This document shows, one piece after another, positions 11,659-24,534 of a stretch of DNA of 64,000 bases. The DNA comes from Sinonovacula constricta (lineage: Eukaryota; Mollusca; Bivalvia; Cardiida; Solecurtidae), in NCBI GenBank assembly GCA_007844125.1, contig CM017556.1:18282017-18346016 (forward strand). Reading direction: 5' to 3'. Position numbers and translations under genes: made by a program. Each line of letters starts with the position of its first letter. The stretch's first letter is position 1. The notes beneath the pieces were generated by a model. It did no database searches, was not told where the DNA came from, and saw only the letters and a list, made by a program, of their open reading frames with translations.

Positions 11659-12717
11659 TAATATGTGGCATCAACAACAACCTAAGGATGTCAGAAATAT
11701 GACATGTAATTGAATCCACATCAACCTAAGGATGTCAGAAATACAACATATGGCATCAACATCAACCTAAGGATGTCAGAAATATAACATTTTATTGAAT
11801 CCACATCAACCTAACGATGTCAGAAATATAACAACTGGCATCGCCATAAACCTAAGGATATCTGAAATATAACATGTGGCATCAACATAAACCTAAGGAT
11901 GTCAGAAATATAACATGTGGCATCAACATAAACCTAAGGATGTCAGAAATATAACATGTGGCATCAACATAAACCTAAGGATGTCAGAAATATAACATAT
12001 GGCATCAACATCAACCTAAGGATGTCAGAAATATAACATATGGCATCAACATAAACCTAAGGATGTCAGAAATATAACATGTGGCATCAACATAAACCTA
12101 AGGATGTCAGAAATATAACATGTGGCATCAACATAAACCTAAGGATGTCAGAAATATAACATATGGCATCAACATCAACCTAAGGATGTCGGAAATATAA
12201 CATGTGCCATCAACATCTACCTAAGGATGTCGGAAATATAACATATGGCACAACATAAACCTAAGGATGTCAGAAATATAACATATGGCATCAACATCAA
12301 CCTTAGGATGTCGGAAATATAACATATGGCATCAACATCAACCTAAGGATGTCGGAAATATAACATGTAATTGAATCCACATCAACATAAGGATGTCAGA
12401 AATATAACATATGGCATCGCCATAAACCTAAGGATGTCAAAAAATAACATATGGCATCAACATAAACCTAAGGATGTCAGAAATATAACATGTGACATCA
12501 ACATAAACCTAAGGATGTCAGAAATATAACATATGGCATCAACATAAACCTAAGGATGTCAGAAATATAACATGTGGCATCAACATAAACCTAAGGATGT
12601 CAGAAATATAACTTATGGCATCCACATCTAAGGATGTCAAAATCCACTTGAGGATGTCACTTGAGGATGTCAGAACATAATTATGTGGCATCCACATCCA
12701 TCTAAGGATGTCAAAAT
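11659..12717. repeat. Minisatellite, 41-bp unit, about 26 copies
   Basis: Copies of 'aacctaaggatgtcagaaat' plus 'ataacatgtggcatcaacat', spaced 41 bp (11891, 11932). Variants substitute 'taattgaatccacatcaac' for 'ggcatcaacataaac'. Units from about 12600 onward are shortened and degenerate. Confidence 0.96.
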
Positions 12718-14935
12718 AGGCTTTTTAGTGCAAGTAGTTGATGCCATGCCATTCTTAAAAAAATAGAAAAAAAACATAATTTACTATACAGTTGATGGTA
12801 GAGATAAACAGTGCTATTTTATAACAATAATCTCTTCACTGAAATGTTTATATTTTTTAATTTCATGATTTGTGGAACTAAAAGTTTGTTATTTGAAAAG
12901 AGCATAAAAATATAATAATTTGAAAAAGGTTGTGACATATACTAAGTATTAGGTTGTGTTTGTTTTTTTTGCATAAAAAGAGGCACATTCTTATGAAAGA
13001 TTAACATTAAACTGTCCTTTAGATATATATTCCAGTGATTTTATATGGCCTAATGTCCTCTATACAGTTAAAGAAGACTGAACCAATATAGAGCTGTAAT
13101 GAACACAAGACATTTTGATATCAACTGCTGTTGTTGCGTGTGCTGATGCTGCTATTGGTCCTGTGATGTTCAGGGCAGAGGTATACAGCAAAGCTTCCCA
13201 GTTACTGAGAAGCTTACCATTACCCTTAAAGCATGCAAGTGATATCTCCTTTACTGGATGGAATAAGCTGGCTGGAAAGCAGTGACTATAGTAAAATAAT
13301 GTGCTGGATTTAAGTTCTGCAATACACTTCAGTATGACAGCTAAGACAAAAAAATCTTTTGTTTATGTATTTCTTTCTTCTCCTTATTTAGATGTTTCTG
13401 TACCATAAGTATTAAGATTATAACCCTCCTCTTTTGTTTAATTTGCTTCTTCTCTGATTGTTAGGATCTTCTGTCAGTGTTCAAGTAACACTTGATTTCA
13501 TTGTAATTTGTGGTTTTTACTTCTTTTGTGTTTTTGATATGTATTGTTATTGTGCTTTATCTTAGTTATTTTCGTTACAATCTTTCTTTTCTTTTTTTTT
13601 AACTTGTACTAGTTTTAGGGATGCATGGTTCTTTTTTATGTTGTCTTTGTGTTTTTATGTTGTAAAAAAGTATTTTTGATGATTGTATTTTACATGTTGT
13701 AGTTATTGTCATATAATGTAGTGCTAATGAGTCAAGGGTTTCACCAGTTGTCTGGGAACTTCTATTAAAGGTTAAAGTTTTGGTAGATATGATTGTATGT
13801 GATATCATACTATACATCAGCTGTACATTAAGGTGTGTTGATTGGATCAGCATTTAAACTGTAATTACAACAATATTTAAGATTTAAGTTTTAAAAAGTT
13901 GGCAGGTACAGTATGAATATTTTAGTCGTTATAGTTTTGATCTGGGTTCAGTGAAAGTGCAGATGACAAACTTTTACGGTATGTTTATAAACTTGGAGAG
14001 TAAAGAGAATTTTGGATCTCCTTGTTTGTGGTAGAATGTCTAGTTCTGATGGCATTGATTCCTTAACGTCAGGATAGTATTGCAGGCGCGTATCTGGACA
14101 GTTTTTGAGGTTACGCACAATTACAAGGGAAATAACCTTTGTAGTAATACTTTTGAATATATTCGGTTCTTTTTTAATGAATACCAGGTCAAATGCAGAC
14201 ATGCGAGGAACTTAACGCAAAATATGAATGACTAACATCCTGACGTGTATAAGTTTAATCATTTTAAACGTTTTCAACGTGATTGGTGTGGTAATAAGAT
14301 TTTATAACATAGAAACTACGGAAATAAAATATATCATTCCTAACCCGAGTTAGGCATCGACTTTCTTGGTGTTTTTTGGTACTTTTAGATTTTTGATTTT
14401 TCGAACAAGGTTACGCACGTGCGTAAAGTGCGTAATGGCAGAAACGTGCCTGTAGTATTGAGGTTTTTTATTGAAACATCATGTCCACCAGCCTCATCTT
14501 TATTTTTTTTACAGTTCTTATGTTGTTTACAAAATTCCAAAAATGACAAAATTCTGCTTAATTTATTAAATGAATGTGGTAAAATTAATTTTTATTAACT
14601 TAGTCATAATTTAAGCAAAATAATGTCAAAGAAATAATTTTTGATCCAGCGTTAAATATTTGGGATGAGTTTCATACTAGAGAATTACTGACACAAGTAT
14701 TTGCCTTGTTATGCACAGTGGATATTGCTGTTACGATATGTTTCAAGTTGTTTGTACATACTAGACCCCCCAATTTATTAACTAATTTTACATATCTAAT
14801 AAAAACTACAACCAAATATTTACTTGTGAAATAAGCCAGCAAGGTGACCTTTGAACTTGAAGAATGTAGATATTAATATTGGTGCTTTTAGGTTACAGGA
14901 TAACTCACACCAAACCAGCTTTCTCTAGGTAAAAT
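12718..14935. other. Unique AT-rich DNA with a 16-bp palindrome
   Basis: No gene recognised. Minus-strand frames of 84 codons at 13599-13853 and 13948-14202 show no known domain. The second lies next to 'ggttacgcac' motifs (14112 and 14409), possibly a transposon relic. The palindrome is listed separately. Confidence 0.4.
14411..14426. other. Perfect 16-bp palindrome with a CACGTG core
   Basis: ttacgcacgtgcgtaa is its own reverse complement. The centre is a canonical E-box (CACGTG), and 'agtgcgtaa' follows directly. It stands out in AT-rich DNA. It could be a transcription-factor site or part of an old transposon, and the sequence does not decide. Confidence 0.6.
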
Positions 14936-15983
14936 TCATACCACTTGGTTTATTATGCGCCTTTGAAAAAAATTTGAGGAACATATAGTCACCGATTTTT
15001 GTCCATCAGTCTGTCTGTCCATCTTTCCATCCAACTGTCTTGCTTTTTTCCAGGCTATATAACCTCAGCATCGCTGGCTTGAATTCAGTGAAACTTTATA
15101 GTAACCTTCACACAAAAAAAATGAAATGTGCATATTGTCAACACCTTTTGTTTTGAGGATATTTTACAAAGTTATTGCACTTTTTTAACTTCTGTATAAT
15201 ATGACATAGCTAGGACCATTCATGTCTGGGCTGTTTCTTAGCAAATGCCAGTTGGAATTCAATGATACTTTATGGGAAGTTTTACTAACCAATGCTGATA
15301 TGTGTATTATCAGCACATTCTGGTTTAGTGATTGTTCACAGAGTTATTGGCCTTGCCATTTTCTATATTAAGTATAATACAGTTTGTCTGTCAAACTGCT
15401 ATTGTCTGGGTTATATCTTAACAACCAGTGGTTTGAATTCAATAAAACTTTTTGGGAAGTTTCAGCAAAAAAAATGATATGTGCATATTATCAATACATT
15501 GTCTTTCAGTGATTTTTGTCACAGAATTATTGCTTTTTTAATGTCTGTATGATGTAATAAAGAACAATTCGTGTCTGGGCAATTTCTCAGCAAGCACCCA
15601 GGATTCAATGTTACTTAATGGGAAGTTTTGCAAACCTGTGCATATTCTGGTTCAATGATTTTGTACAGAGTTATTGGTCTTTTAATTTTTTACTGATAGC
15701 AGTCCAACCGCCTTTGAGCAGGCTCTATCTCAGCAACCACTGGTTTGATTCAATGAATTTTGTGAACTCAATAAAACAGTGAAATGCACATATTTTCAGC
15801 ACATTCCATTTCAATGTTTTATCACGGAGTAATTGCCCTTTTAAATTTCTGCATAATGTAATATAGTCTTTATGTCTTCACTATTCTTAATCAACCACCA
15901 GTTGGAATTCACCGAAACTTTATTAGAAGCTTCACTAACATTACAATATGTAGACGTTTTCAGCATTTCATCTGATTGATTTT
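14936..15983 (+). repeat. Old degenerate tandem repeat, about 145-180 bp unit, about 6 copies
   Basis: Recurring blocks 'gaattcaatgaaactttatg', 'gggaagtttcactaac', 'atgtgcatattatcaacaca' and 'cacagagttattgcc'. The gaattc/gattc landmark falls at 15081, 15255, 15435, 15602, 15747 and 15905. Units are diverged and of unequal length, so this is an old array or an element built from internal repeats. The first part has a 'ctgtctgtcc' run common in interspersed repeats. Confidence 0.85.
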
Positions 15984-16519
15984 TGTGTCGCCTGAAAAGG
16001 CGATTACTTTGTCGGCGGCGGCGGCAGCGGCGGCCGGATTTCCTTGTCCGGAGCCTAACTTTGTCACCGTAGGTCCAAATGACTCCAAACTTGGTATGCA
16101 TGTTTCTGGCAATGACTCAAAGTGCAGGGCACAAGAACCGTAACTCTACCTTGTTCCGTTTTTGAATTTATTTCCCTTTGATTGATTTTTATAGAGCATT
16201 TTTTTGTCCAGAGCCTAACTTTGTCACCATAGGTTCAAATGACTCCAAACTTGGTATGCATGTTTCTGGCAATGACTCTAAGTGCAGTGCACAAGAACCG
16301 TAACTCTACCTTCTTCCGTTTTTTAGTTATTCCCATTTGATTGATTTTTGGTGCATTTCTTGCAAAGGGCATAACTTGTTGTGCATGTTTTTTGCAATGA
16401 GACAATTAAAAGGTTATTTTATATGTGAATTTTGTGCAAATACATTGCTTATATCTGTAAAACAAAAAACTAATTAACATTTTTTATGTCGACTAACAAA
16501 ATTTTCGTCAGGCGACACA
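15984..16519. mobile_element. MITE-like element with 12-bp terminal inverted repeats
   Basis: Ends tgtgtcgcctga (15984-15995) and tcaggcgacaca (16508-16519) are perfect inverted repeats. Inside, a CGG-rich stretch (16011-16037) is followed by two copies of 'gagcctaactttgtcacc' about 160 bp apart (16051, 16211) and a shorter third. No reading frame looks like a transposase, so it is non-autonomous. No clear target-site duplication was found. I recognise this style of element from bivalve genomes, but no family name is claimed. Confidence 0.8.
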
Positions 16520-17705
16520 TCCGACTTATTATCGGTTTATTTCTATATAGCTTGATATTGGACCATATTTATCTGTCAGCTTGTTTCTGCAGTTAGGGAA
16601 CTTTGGTCATGCTCATACAGCATATTGAAGCACCATTCCTATTTTTGGCAACCATTTGCTACATTCGACAAAACAATATATAAGGAGCAAAATTTGGTAG
16701 TGGAGATTCACACAGTAAAAGCAAAGCAGCAAGTGACCAATGTATAATGAGTTATAGCCCTTTAATTATTTTATTTTATAAAACCGTACCCCGGGGAGTA
16801 TCCATCAGTTCCATCGATATCTTGGTGAGCTGTGTTCACAGTTGCCATCTTACAGAAATGAACATAATTTATGTTTCTGGTCCAAATTTTGTACTTTTTG
16901 TATAACAAATGGAATGGCATTAAAACAGAAATGGCAGTGCTCATGCAAGAAAATTAGTATTAAAAAAATGACAAACATCTTTTTTTCCATCTCTGTTTTT
17001 AAAGAATTGGTGTCTGACAGTTCTTTTTTTGCACAATGTGTCTGTTTAAAATCCTATTTAAGAGAACTCTGATAATGTCATCAGAGCGGAATTGAAGTAC
17101 AAATGTAGGACTTGAAACATGAACAATATGTCAATAATGAATACTAAGCAACTTAGACATGAAAAAGTGTTCACAAAATAACAGCAATGTTTGTGTTTGG
17201 TTTTCTTTTCCTCAGGAATGCAGTGATGAAAACATGTTTTTAAATCTTATAATAAATTTGCAAAAAAGGATACTTGACACATAAATTTGGCAAAAAGTTT
17301 CCTGCAGAGATTTTTTGGCTGACTGTCACTCACATGACCTGTTACTGAACATTATGTAGCTAGTTTACGAAATGCTATATATACACACTGATGTCTTGCT
17401 TAAAAATAAAACTGAAATTCTTTTCAAAGATTATAAAAATAATAAACCAATTGAAAGAAAATAAATTGTTTATCTTAAGGGCTATTCAATGCAAGTGTTG
17501 ACAATATTTTAGCATCAGTATTTTCATAACAGAAGTTGTGATCAGACTTTTATCAAGAAATTGATTCTATACATAGATCTAGATCTATTGTTGCCACAAA
17601 AATTAATATTTGACGGTATTAGTCGCAGAATGAATAAGCAGCATGCTTTTTAAAAGAAAAAGTTCATCATTGAGCACATTGAGGTTTTCTAACACTTTGG
17701 GCAAG
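16520..17705. other. Unique AT-rich DNA
   Basis: No gene recognised. A 76-codon frame at 16842-17072 has no known domain. A perfect palindrome atagatctagatctat is at 17573-17588. Confidence 0.5.
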
Positions 17706-19096
17706 AAAAGGTTTTAGGCTTAACTGTTTGCACACATCCCCTGTAACTTGAGAAAGTAGACTCAAAATGTTTAAGGCTTAACTTTGAAAAAGTAGACTCA
17801 AAAAGATTTTAGGCTTAACTGTTTGCACACATCCCCTGTGACTTGAGATAAAGTAAACTGAAAAAGGTTTTAGGCCTAACTGTTTGCACACATCCCCTGT
17901 AACTTGAGATAAAGTAAACTGAAAAAGGTTTTAGGCTCAACTGTGAAAAAAAAAAGTAGTCTCAAAAAGATTTTAGTCTTACATGTAACTGTTTGCACTC
18001 ATCCCTTGTAACTTGAGATAAAGTAAACTGAAAAAGGTTTTAGGCTCAACTGTGAAAAAGTAGTCTCAAAAAGATTTTAGGCTTAACTGTTTGCACACAT
18101 CCCCTGTAACTTGAGATAAAGTAAACTGAAAAAGATTTTAGGCTCAAATGTTTGCACACATCCCCAGTAACTTGAGTAAGTAGACTCAAAAAGGTTTTAG
18201 GCTCAACTGTGAAAAAGTAGACTTAAAAAGATTTTAGGCCTAACTGTTTGTACACATCCCCAGTAACTTGAGTAAGTAGACTCAAAAAGGTTTTAGGCTC
18301 AACTGTTTGCACACATCCCCAGTAACTTGAGTAAGTAGACTCAAAAAGGTTTTAGGCTCAACTGTGAAAAAGTAGACTTAAAAAGATTTTAGGCTTAACT
18401 GTTTGCACACATCCCCAGTAACTTGAGTAAGAAGACTCAAAAAGGTTTTAGGCTCAACTGTGAAAAAGTAGACTTAAAAAGGTTTTAGGCTTAACTGTTT
18501 GCACTCATCCCCTGTAACTTGAGAAAGTAGACTCAAGAATGTTTTAGGCTCAACTGTGAAAATATAGACTAAAAAAGATTTTAGGCTTAACTGTTTGCAC
18601 ACATCCACTGTAACTTGAGATAAAGTAAACTGAAAAAGATTTTAGGCTCAACTGTGAAAAAGTAGACACAAAAAGGTTTTAGGCTCAACTGTTTGCACAC
18701 ATCCCCTGTAACTTGAGAAATTAGACTCAAAAGGTTTAAGGCTCAACTTTGAAAAAGTAGACTCAAAAAGATTTTAGGCTTAACTGTTTGCACACATCCC
18801 CTGTAACTTGAGATAAAGTAAACTGAAAAAGATTTTAGGCTTAACTGTTTGCACACATCCCCTGTAACTTGAGAAAGTAGACTCAAAAAGGTTTTAGGCT
18901 CAACTGTGAAAAAGTAAACTCAAAAAGATTTTAGGCTCAAATGTTTGCACTCATCCCCTGTAACTTGAGAAAGTAGATTCAAAAAGGCTTTAGGCTTAAC
19001 TGTTTGCACACATCCCCTGTAACTTGAGATAAAGTAAACTGAAAAAGATTTTAGGCTTAACTGTTTGCACACATCCCCTGTAACTTGAGAAAGTAA
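17706..19096. repeat. Composite minisatellite of two modules (about 61 and 37 bp)
   Basis: All units start near 'ttttaggctcaactg' or 'ttttaggcttaactg'. Long modules continue with 'tttgcacacatcccctgtaa' and 'cttgagataaagtaaactga'. Short modules jump from 'ctcaactg' to 'tgaaaaagtagactcaaaaa'. Long and short modules alternate in irregular order, so the array has higher-order structure. No coding potential. Confidence 0.95.
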
Positions 19097-21486
19097 GGGC
19101 CGATGGGAACGCTGATGTACTTAAGGTCCATTAAGGCAATCTTGAGTCATGTTGTAACTTTAGCTAAGTTCATTGTTGCTTAATGTGTCATACATTCCTC
19201 CGACATGTTGATATACTTTTTCAGAGAGTGACATTAGTTCCGACTGTACACGTTTATTAAAGTAAGCCATTGTTGTTTTTTTGAATCGTTGCAGTAATTT
19301 TCCATATTACTAAAAATAATCAGCAGCCAAGATAAAGTTTTAATGCCACATGTTAATTAACACGTTCATTCTTTTAGAAATCCATCAATTTTGCATGGAT
19401 TCTCTTCTTTAATATTATTTGATGTTGTAGATATGCACTTTGTTGCATAATTTTACATAAACAAATACAAACAGTGGAAATGAGCTTGGAATTTTAATGT
19501 GCATCCACATCAAGATCTAGGCAGATAAGTTCCTAATCTGATTTTCATGTGACAAGTATGCTAGTTTTTTTACAACCTTTTCAAGCAAATAAGAAATGGC
19601 GACTGTACTTTTATTGTAAATGATTTGGAAACTTTTAACGAGCAACATTTAAAGTGTGGCAATTATATATAGTCCATAAAATCCAAACTTTGTATCAATA
19701 TGTGAATGTACTGACCTTTCATACATCTGGTACCGAAGTCGAACTTCAAAATGTCATTAGACATCCACTAATTGATATATCAAACCAGTCCTATCAAATA
19801 TGAGAGTCCAGCAAACTTACTACTCAACCACCTTGGCAGATGCCATTCAGCCATACCCTTTTGTATAATAGTTACTGTTTTCAGTTTTGTCTCCTAGTAT
19901 ACTGTAACAGATTAAGCTTTGATCAAGAGAAAATTTCAAATGCTACAGGAAGTCCATGTTTTGGCTATATAAAAAGCACATTGATCCTTATTTTGTGCAC
20001 CCTTAATGACAATGCAAGACATGTTTTCAATTTTCATTAATTTTGGCAATTTAAACAACTGCCCAACAGGAATTTGAAGGTGTAGAGAGTAATTATGTTT
20101 GACAGCATTGTAATTTTATGGGTGTAATAATATTAAAGTGGAATAAATGGCCCCTCTTAAGGTAGATAAATACATGAATTAACAAGTAACCTGCATACAT
20201 AATAGTCTTACGTGTGTCTTTTTCAACTAATTTTGAACCTTAAAAGAGGGAGTCTACATCTAAAAGTGGGAGAGTTCAAATGCATGAATAGTTCACAAGA
20301 TTTACTGCCAAGAAACCACTGTACATGCTTATGGCGGACTATGGCAAATTAAAGTTGTTACATTTAACCTGAACTACTATGAAATGGAGTGCTTTTAAAA
20401 TATATAGGTTTTGTATAAATATGCAAACAATTGTAGTTCTAAAGTATAATTTGGTGATTAGTCCTTTGATATAACGATCACGGGCTGCACTTTAGAATGA
20501 ATTGGCTTCTTTATTTATCAATCACATTAGCAGCTGTTATTTATGTGACTGTATCAGACTGTGGAGCAATATGAGTGATGTCATTACCTTAATTGAAATT
20601 TAATTTGTAGCTGGGACTTCTTTCTTGGTTCTTCTCACCATGTTCATTTTCAGGCTGAAAACTGTAATTATCTGTATGAAAGGAAGACAGTAATAACAGG
20701 ATGTGTATCTCATGCAGTGGGGAAAAACACTGAAGCATTGATGCAGTAAATAGCTAAATGAATGATAGAACTATAATAGTGGGCCAGTGAAACAGATTTC
20801 TGAATATTTGTATTCAAACATACTTTCTTACTTTGGGCAATTAAATTATTTGTATTTCTTGGTAACAGAGTGAGGTATTATCGAGGGTCCACTGTGGCTT
20901 TATAGTTTATGCATCCATCTTATAGAAACCTACAGTGAGGAAAGTGTTGTTACAAATGTTTATTACAGTGGAAGTTAATTGAATGGATTAAACTGATTGT
21001 ATATAAGTATCACACTCTTTCACAACTGGAAACTGACTGTTATGATCGCTTAGCAGAGAGATCTTTTGCTCAGATACAAGAATGATAATTAATTAATAAA
21101 TCAGTTTTTGTGAAATTTTAAAACTTCTAATATCAAAAATGCAATCTTTTAAAATTGTTTTCTCTTATCATCAGTATTGTTCTACATGATCAATATAATG
21201 ATTGACAGAATGGAAATGCTCCTGCCTTGCAATTATGTTTTACAAAGAAATCCAACTTTCATACGATGGTTCCATTTATTTAATACAAGTAATCAAGATG
21301 ATATCTTAATTATCACTTTAGGCACGGAAGTCTGTAACTACAACAGAGAACTAGCATTACTATGCACATTCTTGATCACCAAGCCCTGGTCTTGCCACAT
21401 TTGTTCATCAGCCATAAAAAAAATCTTGGTTATTTGCAGAAGTACATGTAAAGGACACATGACGTACAATTTGAAACTATATATCA
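19097..21486. other. Unique AT-rich DNA, no gene recognised
   Basis: Frames of 66 codons (19840-20040) and 105 codons (21177-21494) have no recognisable domain, and the second runs into the hairpin element that follows. Otherwise featureless AT-rich DNA. Confidence 0.5.
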
Positions 21487-21550
21487 GCAAATAGTGCAGA
21501 CCCTAATTGGATCACTTCCATCATGCTGGTCTGGATCTACACTCTTTCAC
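21487..21550. mobile_element. Short hairpin (foldback) element, copy 2
   Basis: Left arm 'gcaaatagtgcagaccc' and right arm 'ctggatctacactctttcac' are imperfect inverted repeats. Downstream 'gggctaagagttgacagag' corresponds to 'agagttaagg' downstream of copy 1. Confidence 0.7.
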
Positions 21551-22889
21551 AAAACCTGATCAATTCATGCTTAACGGGCTAAGAGTTGACAGAGTTTTGA
21601 ATAATTTATACTTTGCATCACAAACCATCATGTTTCCAGGGTGATTGAACCTACCTACAAATTCCCCCCACCCCACAAACAACAACAACAACAACTTTGT
21701 TAAATAATTGAATTACTAGCTCATGTGAATGCATAATCATGTTTGCAGTTGTGTGAATGTTCCTTATTGATTTGTAAAATTTGCAAAACTTCTGAAGCAA
21801 ATTTAAATAAGTACAGCATTGTTCCTTTTGGTTAAGTTTTATTTAGCAAATCATGAAATGGATAAATGATAGCATGGTGTTTGCTTATTCACATGTACCT
21901 AATTTAAAAGGTTTATTTATATTCATGTATCAAATTCAAATTGGAGTATCTACTTTCTTGAATCTAATTTGTTTACTCTCTTTCATGAATTTTACTTTAA
22001 TTGAAAGGGCTTTATAGGTTTATGAAGGCTTAAAAATGGCCCCACTCTGAAAAATGAAAAAAAAAGAAAAGAAAATTGATTCTTCAAAGTGTCTTATTTT
22101 TGGAACTGATTATCGTTTTCGACTTACTGTATGTTATTTGTGTCTACGAAGCGAAATAAATTGCATATGGTAAGTCTGAGACCAGCGTAATTTTGAAGTT
22201 GACATCACTCTAATGACGTCAAATGATGCTGAATTATTAATAATATTTTAAACAGTACTTTAATGAACCTAATTTGTTTATGTGCCTCTTCTAATTAGCT
22301 TTCATTGACTCTGATTGGTTAATTTACTTTCATGTGTCAAAAGGGACATGGGATCAAAAGGGATTATATACTTTCACTATTTGTTTTTATATATGTTCAT
22401 GTTTTTAATTCAAACTATTTTATTTTGTATAAACCTTATTGGTTTATATAATTTAATGTACCTTATTGACGTAATTCTCTTATAATCTTCATCAATCTAA
22501 TTGGTGTCTGTACTTTCATACCATATATTGCCCTTAATGGCCATAACATAAGAGAAATGATTTCATGTTGTTGTTTTCTTTTATTCAAGAAGAAGTTGAC
22601 AATATATTGCTGAAATATGTCAGTGTCTGATACATTAAATTATACAATAATGATACAGTTATTCCTTCTACTTTCTGCTTGTATTAGAGTTTTCCTTCCA
22701 TAAAGATATTATATTTCTGTTTCTGTCAAATTTCGGATTACAGGACAATATTTATTGACCAATGATGACTATGTAGTGTACATTGTTCCTATTAGTAATC
22801 CATTCATTCTTTAATGGAAAAGTGAGTTTGGTCTACATATGCTGCCATAAATTGCTTTACGAGATCAATTATTTACAGCTGCTAAAACA
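21551..22889. other. Unique AT-rich DNA with a CAA microsatellite
   Basis: A short (CAA)n tract lies at 21675-21695. No gene or RNA recognised in the rest. Confidence 0.6.
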
Positions 22890-24383
22890 ACGGATAGAGT
22901 CCTGCAAACAGGTGTCCAACATAGCATCTCTTGTAGATTGACTGGCCAAGGAATAAAGAGTCCTACAAGAACATGACCAACATAGCAACTCTTGTAGATT
23001 GACTGGCCAAGGGACGAGTCCGGCAAACACATGTTCAACACAGCAACTCTTGTAGATTGACTGGCCAAGGGACGAGTCCTATATATACATGTCCAACATA
23101 GCAACTCTTGTAGATTGACTGGCCAAGGGACGAGTCCTACATACACATGTCCAACACAGCAACTCTTGTAGATTGACTGGCCAAGGGACGAGTCCGGCAA
23201 ACACATGTTCAACACAGCAACTCTTGTAGATTGACTGGCCAAGGGACGAGTCCTACATACACATGTCCAACACAGCAACTCTTGTAGATTGACTGGCCAA
23301 GGGATGAGTCCTACATACACATGTCCAACATAGCAACTCTTGTAGATTGACTGGCCAAGGGACGAGTCCTGCATACACATGTCCAACAAAGCATCTCTTG
23401 TAGATTGACTGGCCAAGGGACGAGTCCTGCATACACATGTCCAACAAAGCATCTCTTGTAGATTGACTGGCCAAGGGACTAGTCCTACAAACACATGTCC
23501 AACATAGCAACTCTTGTAGATTGACTGGCCAAAGGATGAGTCCTACAAACACATGTCCAACATAGCATCTCTTGTAGATTGACTGGCCAAGGGATAGAGT
23601 CCTACAAACACATGTCCAACATAGCAACTCTTGCAGATTGACCGGCCAAGGGATAGAGTCCTGCAAACACATGTCCAACATAGCAACTCTTGTAGATTGA
23701 CTGGCCAAGGGTCGAGTCCTGCAAACACATGTCCAAAATAGCATCTCTTGTAGATTGACTGGCCAAGCGATAGAGTCCTGCAAACACATGTCCAACATAG
23801 CAACTCTTGTAGATTGACTGGCCAAGGGTCGAGTCCTGCAAACATGTGTCCAACATAGCAACTCTTGTAGATTGACTGGCCAAGGGAAGAGTCCTGCAAA
23901 CACATGTCCAACATAGCATTTCTTGTAGATTGACTGGCCAAGGGTCGAGTCCTGCAAACACGTGTACAACATAGCAACTCTTGTAGATTGACTGGCCAAG
24001 GAACGAGTCCTGCAAACACATGTCCAACATAGCAACTCTTGTAGATTGACTGGCCAAGCGATAGAGTCCTGCAAACACATGTCCAACATAGCAACTCTTG
24101 TAGATTGACTGGCCAAGGGTCGAGTCCTGCAAACATGTGTCCAACATAGCAACTCTTGTAGATTGACCGGCTAAGGGAAGAGTCCTGCAAACACATGTCC
24201 AACATAGCAACTCTTGTAGATTGACTGGCCAAGGGTCGAGTCCTGCAACCACATGTCCAACATAGCAACTCTTGTAGATTGACTGGCCAAGGGTCGAGTC
24301 CTGCAAACACATGTCCAACATAGCAACTCTTGTAGATTGACTGGCCAAGGGTCGAGTCCTGCAACCACATGTCCAACATAGCA
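22890..24383. repeat. Minisatellite, 58-bp unit (some 60), about 25 copies; open on the minus strand
   Basis: Copies of 'cttgtagattgactggccaa' plus 'gagtcctacaaacacatgtc' spaced 58 bp (22991, 23049), or 60 bp where 'gggatagag' replaces 'gggacgag'. The minus strand has almost no stops in any frame, giving frames up to 327 codons (23543-24526). 58 is not a multiple of 3, so frames drift through the unit, and I consider them fortuitous. The right edge runs into a SINE body at 24384, beyond which 'cttgtagattg' reappears once at about 24536. Confidence 0.96.
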
Positions 24384-24534
24384 TATAGAGGTGGGAAGGT
24401 CTTCCAGTTGACCTGCAGTGCACCACTGGTTCTACCCAGACATTTGTCTGGCGTCTTCCAACACCATAACAGCTGATCATAGCTTAAATGATCATAATTG
24501 GTCACTGCCATGTATTTCAAAAACAAAACAAAAC
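24384..24534 (+). mobile_element. Family 2 SINE fragment at the array edge
   Basis: 'gggaaggtcttccagttgac', 'ggttctacccagacatttgt' and an A-rich end match the 3' body of the SINE at 47124. The head is missing, or reduced to 'atagaggt'. It sits exactly where the array stops. Confidence 0.8.

Noticed and set aside
22865..24526. Minus-strand frames of 209-327 codons as a Cys-rich repeat protein
   Set aside because: They come from a 58/60-bp array open in all minus frames. The frame drifts with each unit, and the longest frame starts inside a SINE tail.
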